Shown one piece after another: positions 49,670-58,566 of a stretch of DNA of 64,000 nt. This stretch comes from Luteibacter sp. (GTDB taxonomy: Bacteria; Pseudomonadota; Gammaproteobacteria; Xanthomonadales; Rhodanobacteraceae): positions 62,001 to 126,000 of the forward strand of contig NZ_WNDO01000005.1 of NCBI RefSeq assembly GCF_009912395.1, given 5' to 3'. The first letter of the stretch is position 1. Every line of letters begins with the position of its first letter. Below the pieces are notes generated by a model that was not told the origin of the DNA, did not search any database, and was given only the letters and a program-made list of their open reading frames with translations. Position numbers and translations under genes: made by a program.

Positions 49670-50650
49670 TCAGGACGCCGCGAGCGTACGCTCGGCGGCC
49701 TCGACAATGCGTTCGACGCTGGGGAGGTACTTCATTTCCAGGCGGAACAGCGGGATGTGGGTATCGAAGCCGGTCACGCGCTCGACCGGGGCGAGCAGGC
49801 TGTAGAGGCATTCCTCCGACAGGCGCGCGGCGATCTCGGCGCCGAAGCCGGCGGTCTTCGGCGCTTCGTGCACGATGACGCAGCGGCCGGTCTTGGTGAC
49901 CGACTCGGCGATGGTGTCGAAGTCGAGCGGGGTCAGCGTGGCGACGTCGATCACCTCGGCGCTGATGCCCTTCTCGGCCAGCTCGTCGGCGGCTTCGAGG
50001 CATTCCTTCACCTGGGCGCCCCAGGTGACCAGGGTGACGTCGGTGCCGTCGCGCAGCACGAAGCACACGTCGAGCGGCAGGGCCTCGCCGTCGTCGGGCA
50101 CTTCTTCCTTGTACTGGCGGTAGATGCGCTTGGGCTCGAAGAAGATGACCGGATCCGGATCGCGGATGGCGGCCAGCAGCAGGCCGTAGGCGCGCGCCGG
50201 CGACGAGGGCATCACCACGCGCAGACCGGGGATGTTGGTGAACAGGTGCTCGTTGGCCTCGGAGTGGTGCTCCGGGGCGCGGATGCCGCCGCCCCAGGGG
50301 GCGCGCCACACGGCCGGCACGGTCATGCGGCCGCGGGTGCGGTTGCGCATGCGGGCGGCGTGGCAGGCGATGTGCTCCATCATCGGGTAGATGAAGCCTT
50401 CGAACTGTGCTTCGGCGACGGGCTTCATGCCCTGCACCGCGAGACCGACGGTGAGGCCGGCGATGGTGCCTTCGTCCAGCGGCGTGTCGATAACGCGCTC
50501 TTCGCCGAACTGCTCCTGCAGGCCCTGCGTTGCGCGGAACACGCCGCCATTGACGCCGACGTCTTCGCCGAGCACCACGACGCTTTCGTCGTTGCGCATT
50601 TCATAGGCGAGCGCCTGGGTCACCGCTTCGATAAGAGTGATCTGTGCCAT
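49670..50650 (-). CDS. pdhB: Pyruvate dehydrogenase E1 beta subunit
   Basis: This 326-residue subunit forms the ThDP-dependent E1 heterotetramer with PdhA. Typical motifs are 'VVVLGEDVGVNGGVFRATQGL' near the N-terminus, 'LDEGTIAGLTVGLAVQGMKPVAE', and 'HSEANEHLFTNIPGLRVVMPSSPARAYGLL'. The C-terminal transketolase-like domain carries 'VTWGAQVKECLEAADELAEKGI'. It is the middle gene of the operon, 12 bases from both neighbours. Confidence 0.92.
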   Translation of the reverse strand: MAQITLIEAVTQALAYEMRNDESVVVLGEDVGVNGGVFRATQGLQEQFGEERVIDTPLDEGTIAGLTVGLAVQGMKPVAEAQFEGFIYPMMEHIACHAARMRNRTRGRMTVPAVWRAPWGGGIRAPEHHSEANEHLFTNIPGLRVVMPSSPARAYGLLLAAIRDPDPVIFFEPKRIYRQYKEEVPDDGEALPLDVCFVLRDGTDVTLVTWGAQVKECLEAADELAEKGISAEVIDVATLTPLDFDTIAESVTKTGRCVIVHEAPKTAGFGAEIAARLSEECLYSLLAPVERVTGFDTHIPLFRLEMKYLPSVERIVEAAERTLAAS

Positions 50651-50662
50651 GGGAAGGAATCC

Positions 50663-51739
50663 TTACTTGCGATCGAGCGAGGCGACGAGGTCGCGCTGCG
50701 GTTCGAGGTCGGCCGGGAGTTCGGCGTACAGGTAGTCGAACATGGCCGTCGCCGGCTGCACCTTCGATTCGAGGTACGCGTTGACCTCGTTGTCCATCCA
50801 GTCGTCGCACTCGGCCTTCCAGGCTTCTTCCTTCGCGTCGTCCCACTTGCCCTTGGCTTCGAGCCACTTGCGCAGGCGCGGCACGGGATCGCGCTGCCAG
50901 GCGTCCTTCACTTCCTGCTCGCCACGGTAGCGACGGGCGTCGTCGGCGGTGGTGTGGTCGCCGAGGCGGTAGGTCACCGCTTCGATGACCGAGCCACCCT
51001 GGCCGGAACGGGCGCGCTCGAGCGCGTCTTCCATGGCCTTGCGCACGGCGATGATGTCGTTGCCGTCCACCTGGATGCAGTGCAGGCCGGCGGCGATGCC
51101 CTTCTGGGCCAGCGTGCCGGAACCGCTCTGGATGCGGCGGGGTACCGAGATGGCCCACTGGTTGTTCACGATCACGGCGACCAGCGGCAGGTTCTGCGCG
51201 CCGGCGACGTTGATGGCGCCGTAGAAGTCGCCCTTCGACGAGCCGCCGTCACCGATGGTGCACACGGCGACGCGCGGCTCCTTGCGGATCTTGAAGGCCA
51301 GCGCCGAACCGGCGGCGTGCAGGCACTGCGTACCGATGGGCACGCACCAGGCGAAGTCGTGCGCCGGGGCTTCGGAGAAGTCGTTGCCGCGCTCGTCGCC
51401 ACCCCAGTAGGTGTAGACCTCGCGCGGCTTCACGCCACGGTACAGCTGCGCGCCGTACTCGCGGTACGACACGGCCAGCGAATCCTCGCGACGCATGGCG
51501 CTACCGATGCCGACATGAGCGGCTTCGTGGCCCAGGCAGGACGCGTAGGTGCCGAGCTTGCCGGTACGCTGGAGCGCGATCGACTTGGTATCGAACACGC
51601 GGGTGGAAACCATGAGCTTGTAGAGCTCGACCATGTGGTCGAGATCCTTGGCGAATTCTGGCAGTTCCTTGCCGGTTTCCTTGCCGTCCTGGTCAAGGTA
51701 TTGCAGGTATTCGATTTCGAACTTGGCGGCGATGGACAC
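50663..51739 (-). CDS. pdhA: Pyruvate dehydrogenase E1 alpha subunit
   Basis: This 358-residue protein carries the ThDP-binding motif 'GDGGSSKGDFYGAINVAGAQNLPLVAVIVNN' (GDG to NN, about residues 165-195) and the regulated phosphorylation-loop region 'DHTTADDARRY', as in pyruvate and branched-chain E1 alpha. With E1 beta it decarboxylates the 2-oxo acid and reductively acylates lipoyl groups of E2. The start is GTG at 51739, seven bases after a GGGAG site; a second GTG at 51772 lacks one. The operon is transcribed away from the tryptophan dioxygenase gene; a GATAAT -10-like box lies upstream at about 51859. Confidence 0.88.
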   Translation of the reverse strand: MSIAAKFEIEYLQYLDQDGKETGKELPEFAKDLDHMVELYKLMVSTRVFDTKSIALQRTGKLGTYASCLGHEAAHVGIGSAMRREDSLAVSYREYGAQLYRGVKPREVYTYWGGDERGNDFSEAPAHDFAWCVPIGTQCLHAAGSALAFKIRKEPRVAVCTIGDGGSSKGDFYGAINVAGAQNLPLVAVIVNNQWAISVPRRIQSGSGTLAQKGIAAGLHCIQVDGNDIIAVRKAMEDALERARSGQGGSVIEAVTYRLGDHTTADDARRYRGEQEVKDAWQRDPVPRLRKWLEAKGKWDDAKEEAWKAECDDWMDNEVNAYLESKVQPATAMFDYLYAELPADLEPQRDLVASLDRK

Positions 51740-51968
51740 GACTCGCTCCCAGGGGAAGGTTAGAAACGACACGCACGAAAGGGGGAAGCGGCCAAGCCCA
51801 TCCAGCGGGGCGCGACACGGCTTATCAGGTCTTGCGAGCCGGACTAGATATCAGGGGTATTATCACCCGGCAAGGCACGGCGCAGCATCAAACCTCCGTT
51901 AAGGCCCCCGGGAAGGGGGTTTCCGGCGGCTTGTGGCGGCTGTCAACCCCCTCAATGTGAAGACCTCC

Positions 51969-52817
51969 ATGGCCAATCCGCAGCGCGACCTCGAAGCCGG
52001 TATCCGCACCGATCTCGACGGGCGCCTTACCTACGGGCAGTACCTGAAGCTCGACCAGCTGCTCTCGGCGCAGCAGCCGCGCAGCGAACCGGCGCATCAC
52101 GACGAGATGCTTTTCATCATCCAGCACCAGACGTCCGAGCTGTGGCTGAAGCTGATGATCCACGAGCTGGATGCCGCGCTGGCGCGCCTGCGCGCCGACG
52201 ACCTGGAGGGCGCGCAGAAGATCCTTGCCCGGGTCAAGCAAATCCAGCACCAGCTGTACGAGCAGTGGGGCGTACTGGAAACGTTGACCCCCGCGGAGTA
52301 CCTGCAGTTCCGCGACGTGCTGGGGCCGTCGTCGGGATTCCAGTCGCTGCAATACCGCATGGTGGAATTCATGCTCGGCAACAAGCACGCCGACATGCTG
52401 CGCGTGTTTGAGCACGATGCGGTCGCGTACGGTCGCCTGCGCGCGGTGTTCGATGCGCCGGGCCTGTATGACGAATACCTGCGTTTCCTCGCGCGCCGGG
52501 GGCATCTCGTGCCGGCGGAGATCGTCTCGCGCGACGTGACCCAGCCATGGACGTCGCAGCCGTCGTTGCTGCCGGTGTTGCGGCGCATCTACGAAGATAC
52601 GGGGCGGCATTGGCCCGAGTACCACCTCAGCGAGCAGATGGTGGATATCGAGGAAGCCTTCCAGCTCTGGCGCTTCCGCCACATGAAAACGGTGGAACGA
52701 ATCATCGGTTTCCGTGCGGGTACGGGCGGCTCGTCGGGTGTCGCCTTCCTGCGCAAGGCGCTGGAACAGAGTTTCTTTCCTGAACTGATCGAGGTGCGTA
52801 CCGTCCTGGGTACCTGA
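51969..52817 (+). CDS. kynA: Tryptophan 2,3-dioxygenase
   Basis: This 282-residue haem enzyme opens the indole ring of tryptophan, the first step of the kynurenine pathway. '[18 protein letters not shown]' and '[21 protein letters not shown]' (the distal histidine and substrate residues), together with the proximal histidine in '[16 protein letters not shown]', are the family signature, and '[13 protein letters not shown]' closes the active site. The start at 51969 gives '[11 protein letters not shown]' and normal length; an upstream GTG is possible. The peptide transporter starts 91 bases downstream. Confidence 0.95.
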   Translation: MANPQRDLEAGIRTDLDGRLTYGQYLKLDQLLSAQQPRSEPAHHDEMLFIIQHQTSELWLKLMIHELDAALARLRADDLEGAQKILARVKQIQHQLYEQWGVLETLTPAEYLQFRDVLGPSSGFQSLQYRMVEFMLGNKHADMLRVFEHDAVAYGRLRAVFDAPGLYDEYLRFLARRGHLVPAEIVSRDVTQPWTSQPSLLPVLRRIYEDTGRHWPEYHLSEQMVDIEEAFQLWRFRHMKTVERIIGFRAGTGGSSGVAFLRKALEQSFFPELIEVRTVLGT

Positions 52818-52908
52818 ATTTGACGGATCGCGCCCGGGCGGGTACACACGCACATCGCAGATTTTCGCGCGGACGCTTGCGTCCGCCTTCGTACCGCCAA
52901 GGGAAGCC

Positions 52909-54414
52909 ATGACACCGACCGCCCCAGCCGACGCCCGGCCCGTGCCCGACTATCCGCAGACCATGGGACACCCGCGTCCCCTGTGGATGCTGTTCATGAC
53001 CGAGTTCTGGGAGCGCTTCGCCTTCTACGGCATGCGTTGGGCCCTGACGCTCTACATCGTGGCCGAATTCTTCTCCGGCGATCAGTCCGGACAGGGCTAC
53101 GCCAGCCGCACCTACGGCGCCTATCTCGCGCTGGTCTATGCCTCGGCGATCTTCGGCGGCTACGTTGCCGACCGCGTCCTCGGTTACCAGCGTTCGATCC
53201 TGGTCGGCGCGATCGTCATGGGCGCGGGCCTGTTCATGGTAATGGTGCCCGACAAGGACATCTTCCTCATCGGCCTGTCCACGGTGATCGTCGGCAACGG
53301 TCTGTTCAAACCGAACATTTCGTCGCTGGTGGGCCAGATCTATCCGGTCGGCGACGAGCGTCGCGACCGCGGCTTCACCATCTTTTACATGGGCATCAAC
53401 ATGGGCGGCTTCCTCGCCCCGCTGGTCACCGGCTGGATCGCCTCGGTGCTCACCGATACGCCTCTGCAGCAGAACTACCGTGCCGTGTTCCTTTCCACCG
53501 GCATCGGCATGGTCATCTGCTTCATCTGGTTCCTGATCGGCAAGCGCCAGCTCAAGGGCGTGGGCGCGCCGCCGCCGGAACGTCACGCGATGAAAAGCCT
53601 GGTGGGCGTGGTCGTCGGCATCCTCGTGGCGGTGCCGCTGGTTTATCTCCTGATGGCCCAGGCCGGTGCGATCTTCGTCGCGTGGCTGCTCGGCGCGCTG
53701 TTCGTCGGCGTCGCGGTGATGCTGGTGCTCGAAGCCGTGCGCCACGATCGCATCCAGATCCACCGCGTCATCGCGATGCTCGTGCTGTTCGCCTTCAACG
53801 TGCTGTTCTGGATGTTCTTCGAACAGGCCGGCAGCTCGTTCAACTTCCTCGCGCAGAACATCGTCGATCGCCAGATGTTCGGCTGGGAATTCCCCACCGG
53901 CTGGTTCCAGTCGGTGAACTCGGCGGCGATCCTGGTCTTCGCCCCGCCGGTGGCGCTCGCCTGGGCCCTGCTGGCCAAGGCCCGCAAGGAGCCGTCGATC
54001 CCGCGCAAGTTCGGCCTGGGCCTGCTGTTCAACGCGGTGGCCTTCCTGATCCTGATGTACGCGCTGAAGGACCTGGTGGACGTTCGCGGCCTGATCCCGT
54101 TCTGGCCGCTGGCCGCCTGCTACGTGGCGCAGACCATCGGCGAGCTGTGCCTGTCGCCGATCGGCCTGTCGATGGTGACCAAGCTGGCCCCGATACGCGT
54201 GGTCGGCCTCGCCATGGGTGGCTGGTTCCTCTCCACGGCCATCGGCAACAACCTGTCCGGCCTGCTGGCCGGCCACATCAGCGGCGAGAACGGCATGACC
54301 GTGGCGTCGGCGCTGTCTGGCTTCACCTTCAGCTTCGAACTGCTGCTGGGCGCCGGTATCGTGCTGTTCCTGATCGCCCCGCTGATCAATCGCCTGATGC
54401 ACGGCATCAAGTGA
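52909..54414 (+). CDS. dtpT: POT/PTR-family proton-dependent peptide transporter
   Basis: This is a 501-residue inner-membrane transporter with about 14 predicted helices. The POT signature 'EFWERFAFYGMRW' is near residue 30 (the E-x-x-E-R-F-x-Y-Y variant), and 'FTIFYMGINMGGFLAPLVTGW' is the PTR2-2 signature. Lys, Glu and Arg for proton and peptide binding appear in the first helix and in 'FGWEFPTGWFQSVNSAA'. It takes up di- and tripeptides. It lies after the tryptophan dioxygenase in the same direction. A palindromic repeat follows its TGA by three bases. Confidence 0.92.
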   Translation: MTPTAPADARPVPDYPQTMGHPRPLWMLFMTEFWERFAFYGMRWALTLYIVAEFFSGDQSGQGYASRTYGAYLALVYASAIFGGYVADRVLGYQRSILVGAIVMGAGLFMVMVPDKDIFLIGLSTVIVGNGLFKPNISSLVGQIYPVGDERRDRGFTIFYMGINMGGFLAPLVTGWIASVLTDTPLQQNYRAVFLSTGIGMVICFIWFLIGKRQLKGVGAPPPERHAMKSLVGVVVGILVAVPLVYLLMAQAGAIFVAWLLGALFVGVAVMLVLEAVRHDRIQIHRVIAMLVLFAFNVLFWMFFEQAGSSFNFLAQNIVDRQMFGWEFPTGWFQSVNSAAILVFAPPVALAWALLAKARKEPSIPRKFGLGLLFNAVAFLILMYALKDLVDVRGLIPFWPLAACYVAQTIGELCLSPIGLSMVTKLAPIRVVGLAMGGWFLSTAIGNNLSGLLAGHISGENGMTVASALSGFTFSFELLLGAGIVLFLIAPLINRLMHGIK

Positions 54415-54417
54415 TCC

Positions 54418-54463
54418 TGTAGGAGCGCGCTTGCGCGCGATCGCGCGCAAGCGCGCTCCTACA
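54418..54463. repeat. 46-bp REP-like palindrome after the peptide transporter
   Basis: Identical to the other 46-bp copies. It lies between the transporter stop and the convergent MarR gene stop. Confidence 0.92.
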
Positions 54464-54501
54464 ACGGCGGTGGCCGCAGGTTTCGGCGGTTGTCGCGAGT
54501 C

Positions 54502-54951
54502 TTATCCAACCATCAGCTTGTCGAGGATGCGGCCCAGCCAGGCGGTTTCCTCGTCGTCCAGCTTGGCCAGTAGCGCGCGCTCATGGGCCCGTGCCCTCGG
54601 CGCCACCTCGTCGTGGATCGCCCAGCCGGCCTCGGACAGCTTCAGCACCGAGCGCCGCTTATCGTCGTCGTGGATGCCCTTGTCCACCCGGCCGGCCTCC
54701 ACCAGCCGCGCTACGGCGCGGCTCACGGCCACCTTGTCCATCCGCGACCGGTCGACCACCTCCCGTGCGGATACCTCCGGAAAGCGCGCCAGGATCGTCA
54801 TCACGCGCCATTCCGTCATGCTGAGGTCGAATTTGTCCTGATACTCGGCCGCGATGGCCTGGCTGACCGTGTTCGACAAAATGGACAGCCGATAAGGCAG
54901 GAAACGTTCTAGCTCGAGGGGTGCGTGGGCGGGGACGATCTCTATGGACAT
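54502..54951 (-). CDS. MarR-family transcriptional regulator
   Basis: This is a 149-residue winged helix-turn-helix repressor. 'SMTEWRVMTILARFPEVSAREVVDRSRMDKVAVSRAVARLVEAGRVDKG' contains the recognition helix and the start of the wing, followed by 'DDDKRRSVLKLSEAGW'. It is divergent from hpd and almost certainly regulates the tyrosine/homogentisate pathway, as MarR-type HpdR-like proteins do in related bacteria. The intergenic region of 93 bases carries two imperfect palindromes that could be its operator. Confidence 0.9.
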   Translation of the reverse strand: MSIEIVPAHAPLELERFLPYRLSILSNTVSQAIAAEYQDKFDLSMTEWRVMTILARFPEVSAREVVDRSRMDKVAVSRAVARLVEAGRVDKGIHDDDKRRSVLKLSEAGWAIHDEVAPRARAHERALLAKLDDEETAWLGRILDKLMVG

Positions 54952-54965
54952 TGCTGCGCCAGTCC

Positions 54966-54996
54966 TTGCAATTGGTTACAAGTGAAACTATAAGTT
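54966..54996. promoter_or_regulatory. Divergent promoter/operator region between the MarR gene and hpd
   Basis: TTGCAA-N4-TTACAA (54966-54981) is an imperfect inverted repeat and AACT-ATA-AGTT (54986-54996) a perfect short one, both in the most AT-rich part of the gap. MarR dimers bind such sites. Which one is the real operator cannot be decided by eye. Confidence 0.45.
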
Positions 54997-55044
54997 CGAT
55001 TCATAGGGCGCAAGCCGCGCCCACGCCTGCCAGGAGTATCGCCC

Positions 55045-56133
55045 ATGAGCGCCCAGCCCAACATCGGTATGGAAGTCACCACCTTCGAAAACCCCCAGGG
55101 TGTCGATGGCTTCGAGTTCGTCGAATTCGCGGCTCCCGACGCCAAGCTGCTCCACGACCTGTTCCCGAAGCTCGGTTTTATCGCCGTGGCAAAGCACAAG
55201 TCGAAAAACATCACCCTGTATCGCCAGGGTGAATGCAACTTCCTCGTGAACGAGGAGCCCAACTCCTTCGCCACGGATTTCGTCGCCAAGCACGGCCCCT
55301 GCGCCTGCGGCTTCGCCATCCGCTTCAACCGCCCGGCCACCGACGTGCAGGCCACGGCCCTGTCCAACGGCGCCGAGATGCTGACCGCGTTCACCGACAC
55401 GCTCGCCCTGGACGTGCCCACCATCAAGGGCATCGGCGACGCCTGCCTGTACCTGATCGACACCTATGGCGCCAAAGGTGACTGCTTCGACGCCGAATAC
55501 GATTTCTTCCCCGGTGTGGAGCGTCACCCGAAGGGCTTCGGCCTCACCTTCATCGACCACCTGACGCATAACCTGCACTTCGGCAACATGCAGAAGTGGT
55601 CGGACTACTACGAGCGCCTGTTCAACTTCCGCGAGATCCGCTATTTCGACATCAAGGGCGCGAAGACCGGCCTCGTCTCGAAGGCGATGACCGCGCCGGA
55701 CGGCATGGTGCGCATCCCGCTGAACGAAAGCTCGGACCACGGCTCGCAGATCAACGAGTACATCCGCGAGTACAACGGCGAAGGTATCCAGCATATCGCG
55801 CTGTTCACGGACAACATCTACGAAACCGTCGAAGCCATGCGCGAGAAGGACGTGGCCTTCCTCGATACGCCGGATACGTACTTCGAAGTCATCGACGTAC
55901 GCATCCCGGGCCACAGCGAAGACGTGCCGCGCCTGCAGAAGAACAAGCTGCTGATCGACGCTGATCCGGAGACGCACAAGAAGCTGCTGCTGCAGATCTT
56001 CACGCAGAACAACATCGGTCCGATCTTCTTCGAGATCATCCAGCGCAAGGGCAACGAAGGCTTCGGCAACGGTAACTTCCAGGCCCTGTTCGAGTCGATC
56101 GAACGCGACCAGATGCGCCGCGGCGTGATCTGA
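55045..56133 (+). CDS. hpd: 4-Hydroxyphenylpyruvate dioxygenase
   Basis: This is a 362-residue iron enzyme that converts 4-hydroxyphenylpyruvate to homogentisate in tyrosine breakdown. The two VOC-type domains are complete, and the Fe(II) ligands are visible: His in 'FIDHLTHN', His in 'GIQHIALFT' and Glu in 'FFEIIQRKG'. '[17 protein letters not shown]' is the C-terminal lid. The ATG lies within a short AGTATCGCC leader. It heads the pathway genes hmgA and fahA. Its stop is followed ten bases later by a degraded palindromic repeat that separates it from hmgA. Confidence 0.95.
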   Translation: MSAQPNIGMEVTTFENPQGVDGFEFVEFAAPDAKLLHDLFPKLGFIAVAKHKSKNITLYRQGECNFLVNEEPNSFATDFVAKHGPCACGFAIRFNRPATDVQATALSNGAEMLTAFTDTLALDVPTIKGIGDACLYLIDTYGAKGDCFDAEYDFFPGVERHPKGFGLTFIDHLTHNLHFGNMQKWSDYYERLFNFREIRYFDIKGAKTGLVSKAMTAPDGMVRIPLNESSDHGSQINEYIREYNGEGIQHIALFTDNIYETVEAMREKDVAFLDTPDTYFEVIDVRIPGHSEDVPRLQKNKLLIDADPETHKKLLLQIFTQNNIGPIFFEIIQRKGNEGFGNGNFQALFESIERDQMRRGVI

Positions 56134-56142
56134 CCCTGAGGT

Positions 56143-56188
56143 TGTGGGGGCACGCTTGCGCGTGATCGCGCGCAAGCGCGCTCCTACA
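56143..56188. repeat. Degenerate 46-bp REP-like palindrome between hpd and hmgA
   Basis: The right arm is intact (TCGCGCGCAAGCGCGCTCCT...), but the left arm carries several changes (TGTGGGGGCACGCTTGCGCG), so the stem is weaker. It is the only copy inside what looks like an operon, and could reduce transcription from hpd into hmgA. Confidence 0.82.
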
Positions 56189-56221
56189 ATGCCAGGTAGC
56201 CATCGCCTCAGGACACTTTCG

Positions 56222-57532
56222 ATGACCCACACCGACGACACCCGCGGCTACCAGACCGGCTTCGCCAACGAATTCGCCACCGAGGCGGTGCCGGGCGTGT
56301 TGCCCACGGGCCAGAACTCGCCGCAGCGCGTGGCGAAGGGCCTCTACGCCGAGCAGCTGTCCGGCAGCGCGTTCACCGCGCCGCGCCATCGCAACCTGCG
56401 CAGCTGGCTCTACCGCATCCGTCCGGCCGCGCAGCACTCGCCGTTCCGGGAACTGGCACACGACAGCTTCCACAACCGCTTCGACGAGGCGCCGGCCACG
56501 CCCAACCAGATGCGTTGGGATCCGTTGCCGATGCCGGAGGCGCCGACCGATTTCCTGGATGGCCTGTACACCATGGGCGGCAACGGCGGCCCGGCCGAGC
56601 AGGCGGGCGTGGGCATCCACCAGTACCTTGCCAACCGCTCCATGGAAGGGCGTTACTTCTACGATGCCGATGGCGAGCTGCTGATCGTTCCGCAGCAGGG
56701 GCGCCTGCGCATCCGCACCGAACTGGGCGTGCTGGACGTGGAGCCGTTGGAAATCGCGGTGGTGCCGCGTGGCGTGCGCTTCCTCGTCGAACTGCCTGAC
56801 GGACAGGCGCGTGGCTACATCGCCGAGAATTTCGGCGCATCGCTGCACCTGCCGGACCTTGGCCCGATCGGTGCCAATGGTCTGGCGCATCCGCGCGACT
56901 TCCTGACGCCCGTGGCGGCGTACGAGGACCTCGATGGCGATTTTGCCCTCGTCGCCAAGTTCCAGGGCGCCTTGTGGCAGGCCTCGATCGACCACTCGCC
57001 ACTCGACGTGGTGGCGTGGCATGGCAACTACGCCCCGTACAAATACGACCTGCGCCGCTTCAACACCATCGGCTCCATCGCGGTGGATCATCCGGACCCG
57101 TCCATCTTCACCGTGCTCACCTCGGCCAGCGATACGCCGGGTACGGCGAACATGGATTTCGTGATCTTCCCGCCGCGCTGGCTCGTGGCCGAGCACACCT
57201 TCCGTCCGCCGTACTTCCACCGCAACGTGGCCAGTGAGTTCATGGGCCTGATCGACGGTGCGTACGACGCCAAGGTGGGGGGCTTCGTCCCGGGCGGCTC
57301 CAGCCTGCACAATTGCATGAGCGGTCACGGTCCGGATGGGGCGAGCTTCGAGAAGGCGTCGCATGCCGACACCACGAAGCCCGATCACATCGTCGGTACC
57401 ATGGCCTTCATGTTCGAAACGCGCAAGGTCATCCGGCCCAGCCGCCAGGCGCTCGCGTCGCCGGCGTTGCAGGGTAACTATTACGAATGCTGGCGCGGCC
57501 TGAAGAAGCACTTCGACCCGAACGCCGCCTGA
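56222..57532 (+). CDS. hmgA: Homogentisate 1,2-dioxygenase
   Basis: This is a 436-residue iron enzyme that opens the ring of homogentisate to maleylacetoacetate. '[20 protein letters not shown]' is the N-terminal signature. The catalytic region has '[23 protein letters not shown]' (the first Fe ligands, His and Glu) and '[21 protein letters not shown]' (further His). Length matches the family (430-440). The start at 56222 lies after the palindromic repeat. The next gene begins 14 bases after its stop. Confidence 0.95.
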   Translation: MTHTDDTRGYQTGFANEFATEAVPGVLPTGQNSPQRVAKGLYAEQLSGSAFTAPRHRNLRSWLYRIRPAAQHSPFRELAHDSFHNRFDEAPATPNQMRWDPLPMPEAPTDFLDGLYTMGGNGGPAEQAGVGIHQYLANRSMEGRYFYDADGELLIVPQQGRLRIRTELGVLDVEPLEIAVVPRGVRFLVELPDGQARGYIAENFGASLHLPDLGPIGANGLAHPRDFLTPVAAYEDLDGDFALVAKFQGALWQASIDHSPLDVVAWHGNYAPYKYDLRRFNTIGSIAVDHPDPSIFTVLTSASDTPGTANMDFVIFPPRWLVAEHTFRPPYFHRNVASEFMGLIDGAYDAKVGGFVPGGSSLHNCMSGHGPDGASFEKASHADTTKPDHIVGTMAFMFETRKVIRPSRQALASPALQGNYYECWRGLKKHFDPNAA

Positions 57533-57545
57533 TCCAAGGACACGC

Positions 57546-58526
57546 ATGAAACTCGCTTCATTGAAGGAAGGCGGCCGTGACGGCACCCTCGTCGTCGTCA
57601 GCCGCGACCTATCCCGCGCCGTGAAGGCCAAGGGCATCGCCAGCACGATGCAGGCCGCGCTGGACGACTGGCACGCCATCGCGCCGCGCCTGAACGCGCT
57701 GTCGGAAGACGTGAACGAGGGCCGGGCCGAGGGTGCTTTCGACCTCGACATGACCCAGCTTGCCGCGCCGTTGCCGCGCGCGTTCGAGTTCGTGGACGGC
57801 AGCGCCTACCTGCCGCACGTCGAGCGCGTGCGCCGCGCGCGTGGTGCCGAGGTCCCGGAATCGTTCTACACGGACCCGCTCATGTACCAGGCGACCAGCG
57901 CCGGGTTCCTTGGTCCCCGTGATCCGGTGGTGGTGCCGAGCGAAGACTACGGCATCGACCTCGAAGCCGAGGTGGTGGTGATCACCGACGACGTGCCGAT
58001 GGCGGCGACGCCGGCGCAGGCATCGGGTCATATCCAGCTGGTCGGTCTGATCAACGACGTCTCGCTGCGTGGCCTGATCCCCAACGAGCTGGCGAAGGGC
58101 TTCGGTTTCCTCCAGTCCAAGCCGCGCTCGGCGCTGTCCCCCGTGTTCGTCACGCCGGACGAACTGGGCGATGCATGGCAGGGCGACAAGCTCCACCTGC
58201 CGATGCGCACCTGGATCAACGGTAAGTGGTTCGGCGAGGCCGAGTGTGGCGTCGACATGCAGTTCGACTTCTCGCAACTGGTGGCCCATGCGGCCAGGAC
58301 CCGGCCGCTCACTGCCGGCACCATCGTTGGCTCGGGCACCATCGCCAACGAGGACACCTCGAAGGGTGCGTCGTGCCTGGCCGAGCAGCGCACGGTGGAA
58401 ACCCTGCGCGACGGCAAGCCGTCCACGCCGTTCCTGTGCTTTGGCGATACCGTGAAGATCGACGTTACCGACAAGACCGGCGTGTCGATCTTCGGTGCGA
58501 TCGAGCAGGTCATGCGCAAGCTCTGA
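57546..58526 (+). CDS. fahA: Fumarylacetoacetate hydrolase family protein
   Basis: This is a 326-residue enzyme that probably completes tyrosine catabolism by cleaving fumarylacetoacetate to fumarate and acetoacetate. The FAH fold shows the metal-binding 'DYGIDLEAEVVVITDDVPM' (Asp/Glu ligands) and 'GLINDVSLRGLIPNELAKGFGFLQSKP', then 'GTIVGSGTIANED' and 'FLCFGDTVKIDV' near the C-terminus. It lies directly downstream of hmgA, which supports this role over a general acylpyruvase. Maleylacetoacetate isomerase is not in the window, so another locus must supply it or the enzyme may act on the maleyl form. Confidence 0.9.
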   Translation: MKLASLKEGGRDGTLVVVSRDLSRAVKAKGIASTMQAALDDWHAIAPRLNALSEDVNEGRAEGAFDLDMTQLAAPLPRAFEFVDGSAYLPHVERVRRARGAEVPESFYTDPLMYQATSAGFLGPRDPVVVPSEDYGIDLEAEVVVITDDVPMAATPAQASGHIQLVGLINDVSLRGLIPNELAKGFGFLQSKPRSALSPVFVTPDELGDAWQGDKLHLPMRTWINGKWFGEAECGVDMQFDFSQLVAHAARTRPLTAGTIVGSGTIANEDTSKGASCLAEQRTVETLRDGKPSTPFLCFGDTVKIDVTDKTGVSIFGAIEQVMRKL

Positions 58527-58534
58527 TGCTGCGG

Positions 58535-58558
58535 CCGCGCCCCTCGCGAGGGGCGCGG
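58535..58558. terminator. GC-only hairpin between convergent fahA and the TonB-like gene
   Basis: CCGCGCCCCTCGCGAGGGGCGCGG is a 24-base perfect palindrome just after the fahA stop. It lacks a T run on either side, so it would act by stalling or by protecting the 3' ends rather than as a classical terminator. Confidence 0.45.
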
Positions 58559-58566
58559 CGCACGGA

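Noticed and set aside
48341..51763. A 1140-codon open frame antisense to the pyruvate dehydrogenase operon
   Set aside because: It mirrors three convincing genes with known motifs and terminator. The antisense product is dominated by H/G/V/D-rich residues and has no domain. Long antisense frames are common at this GC content.
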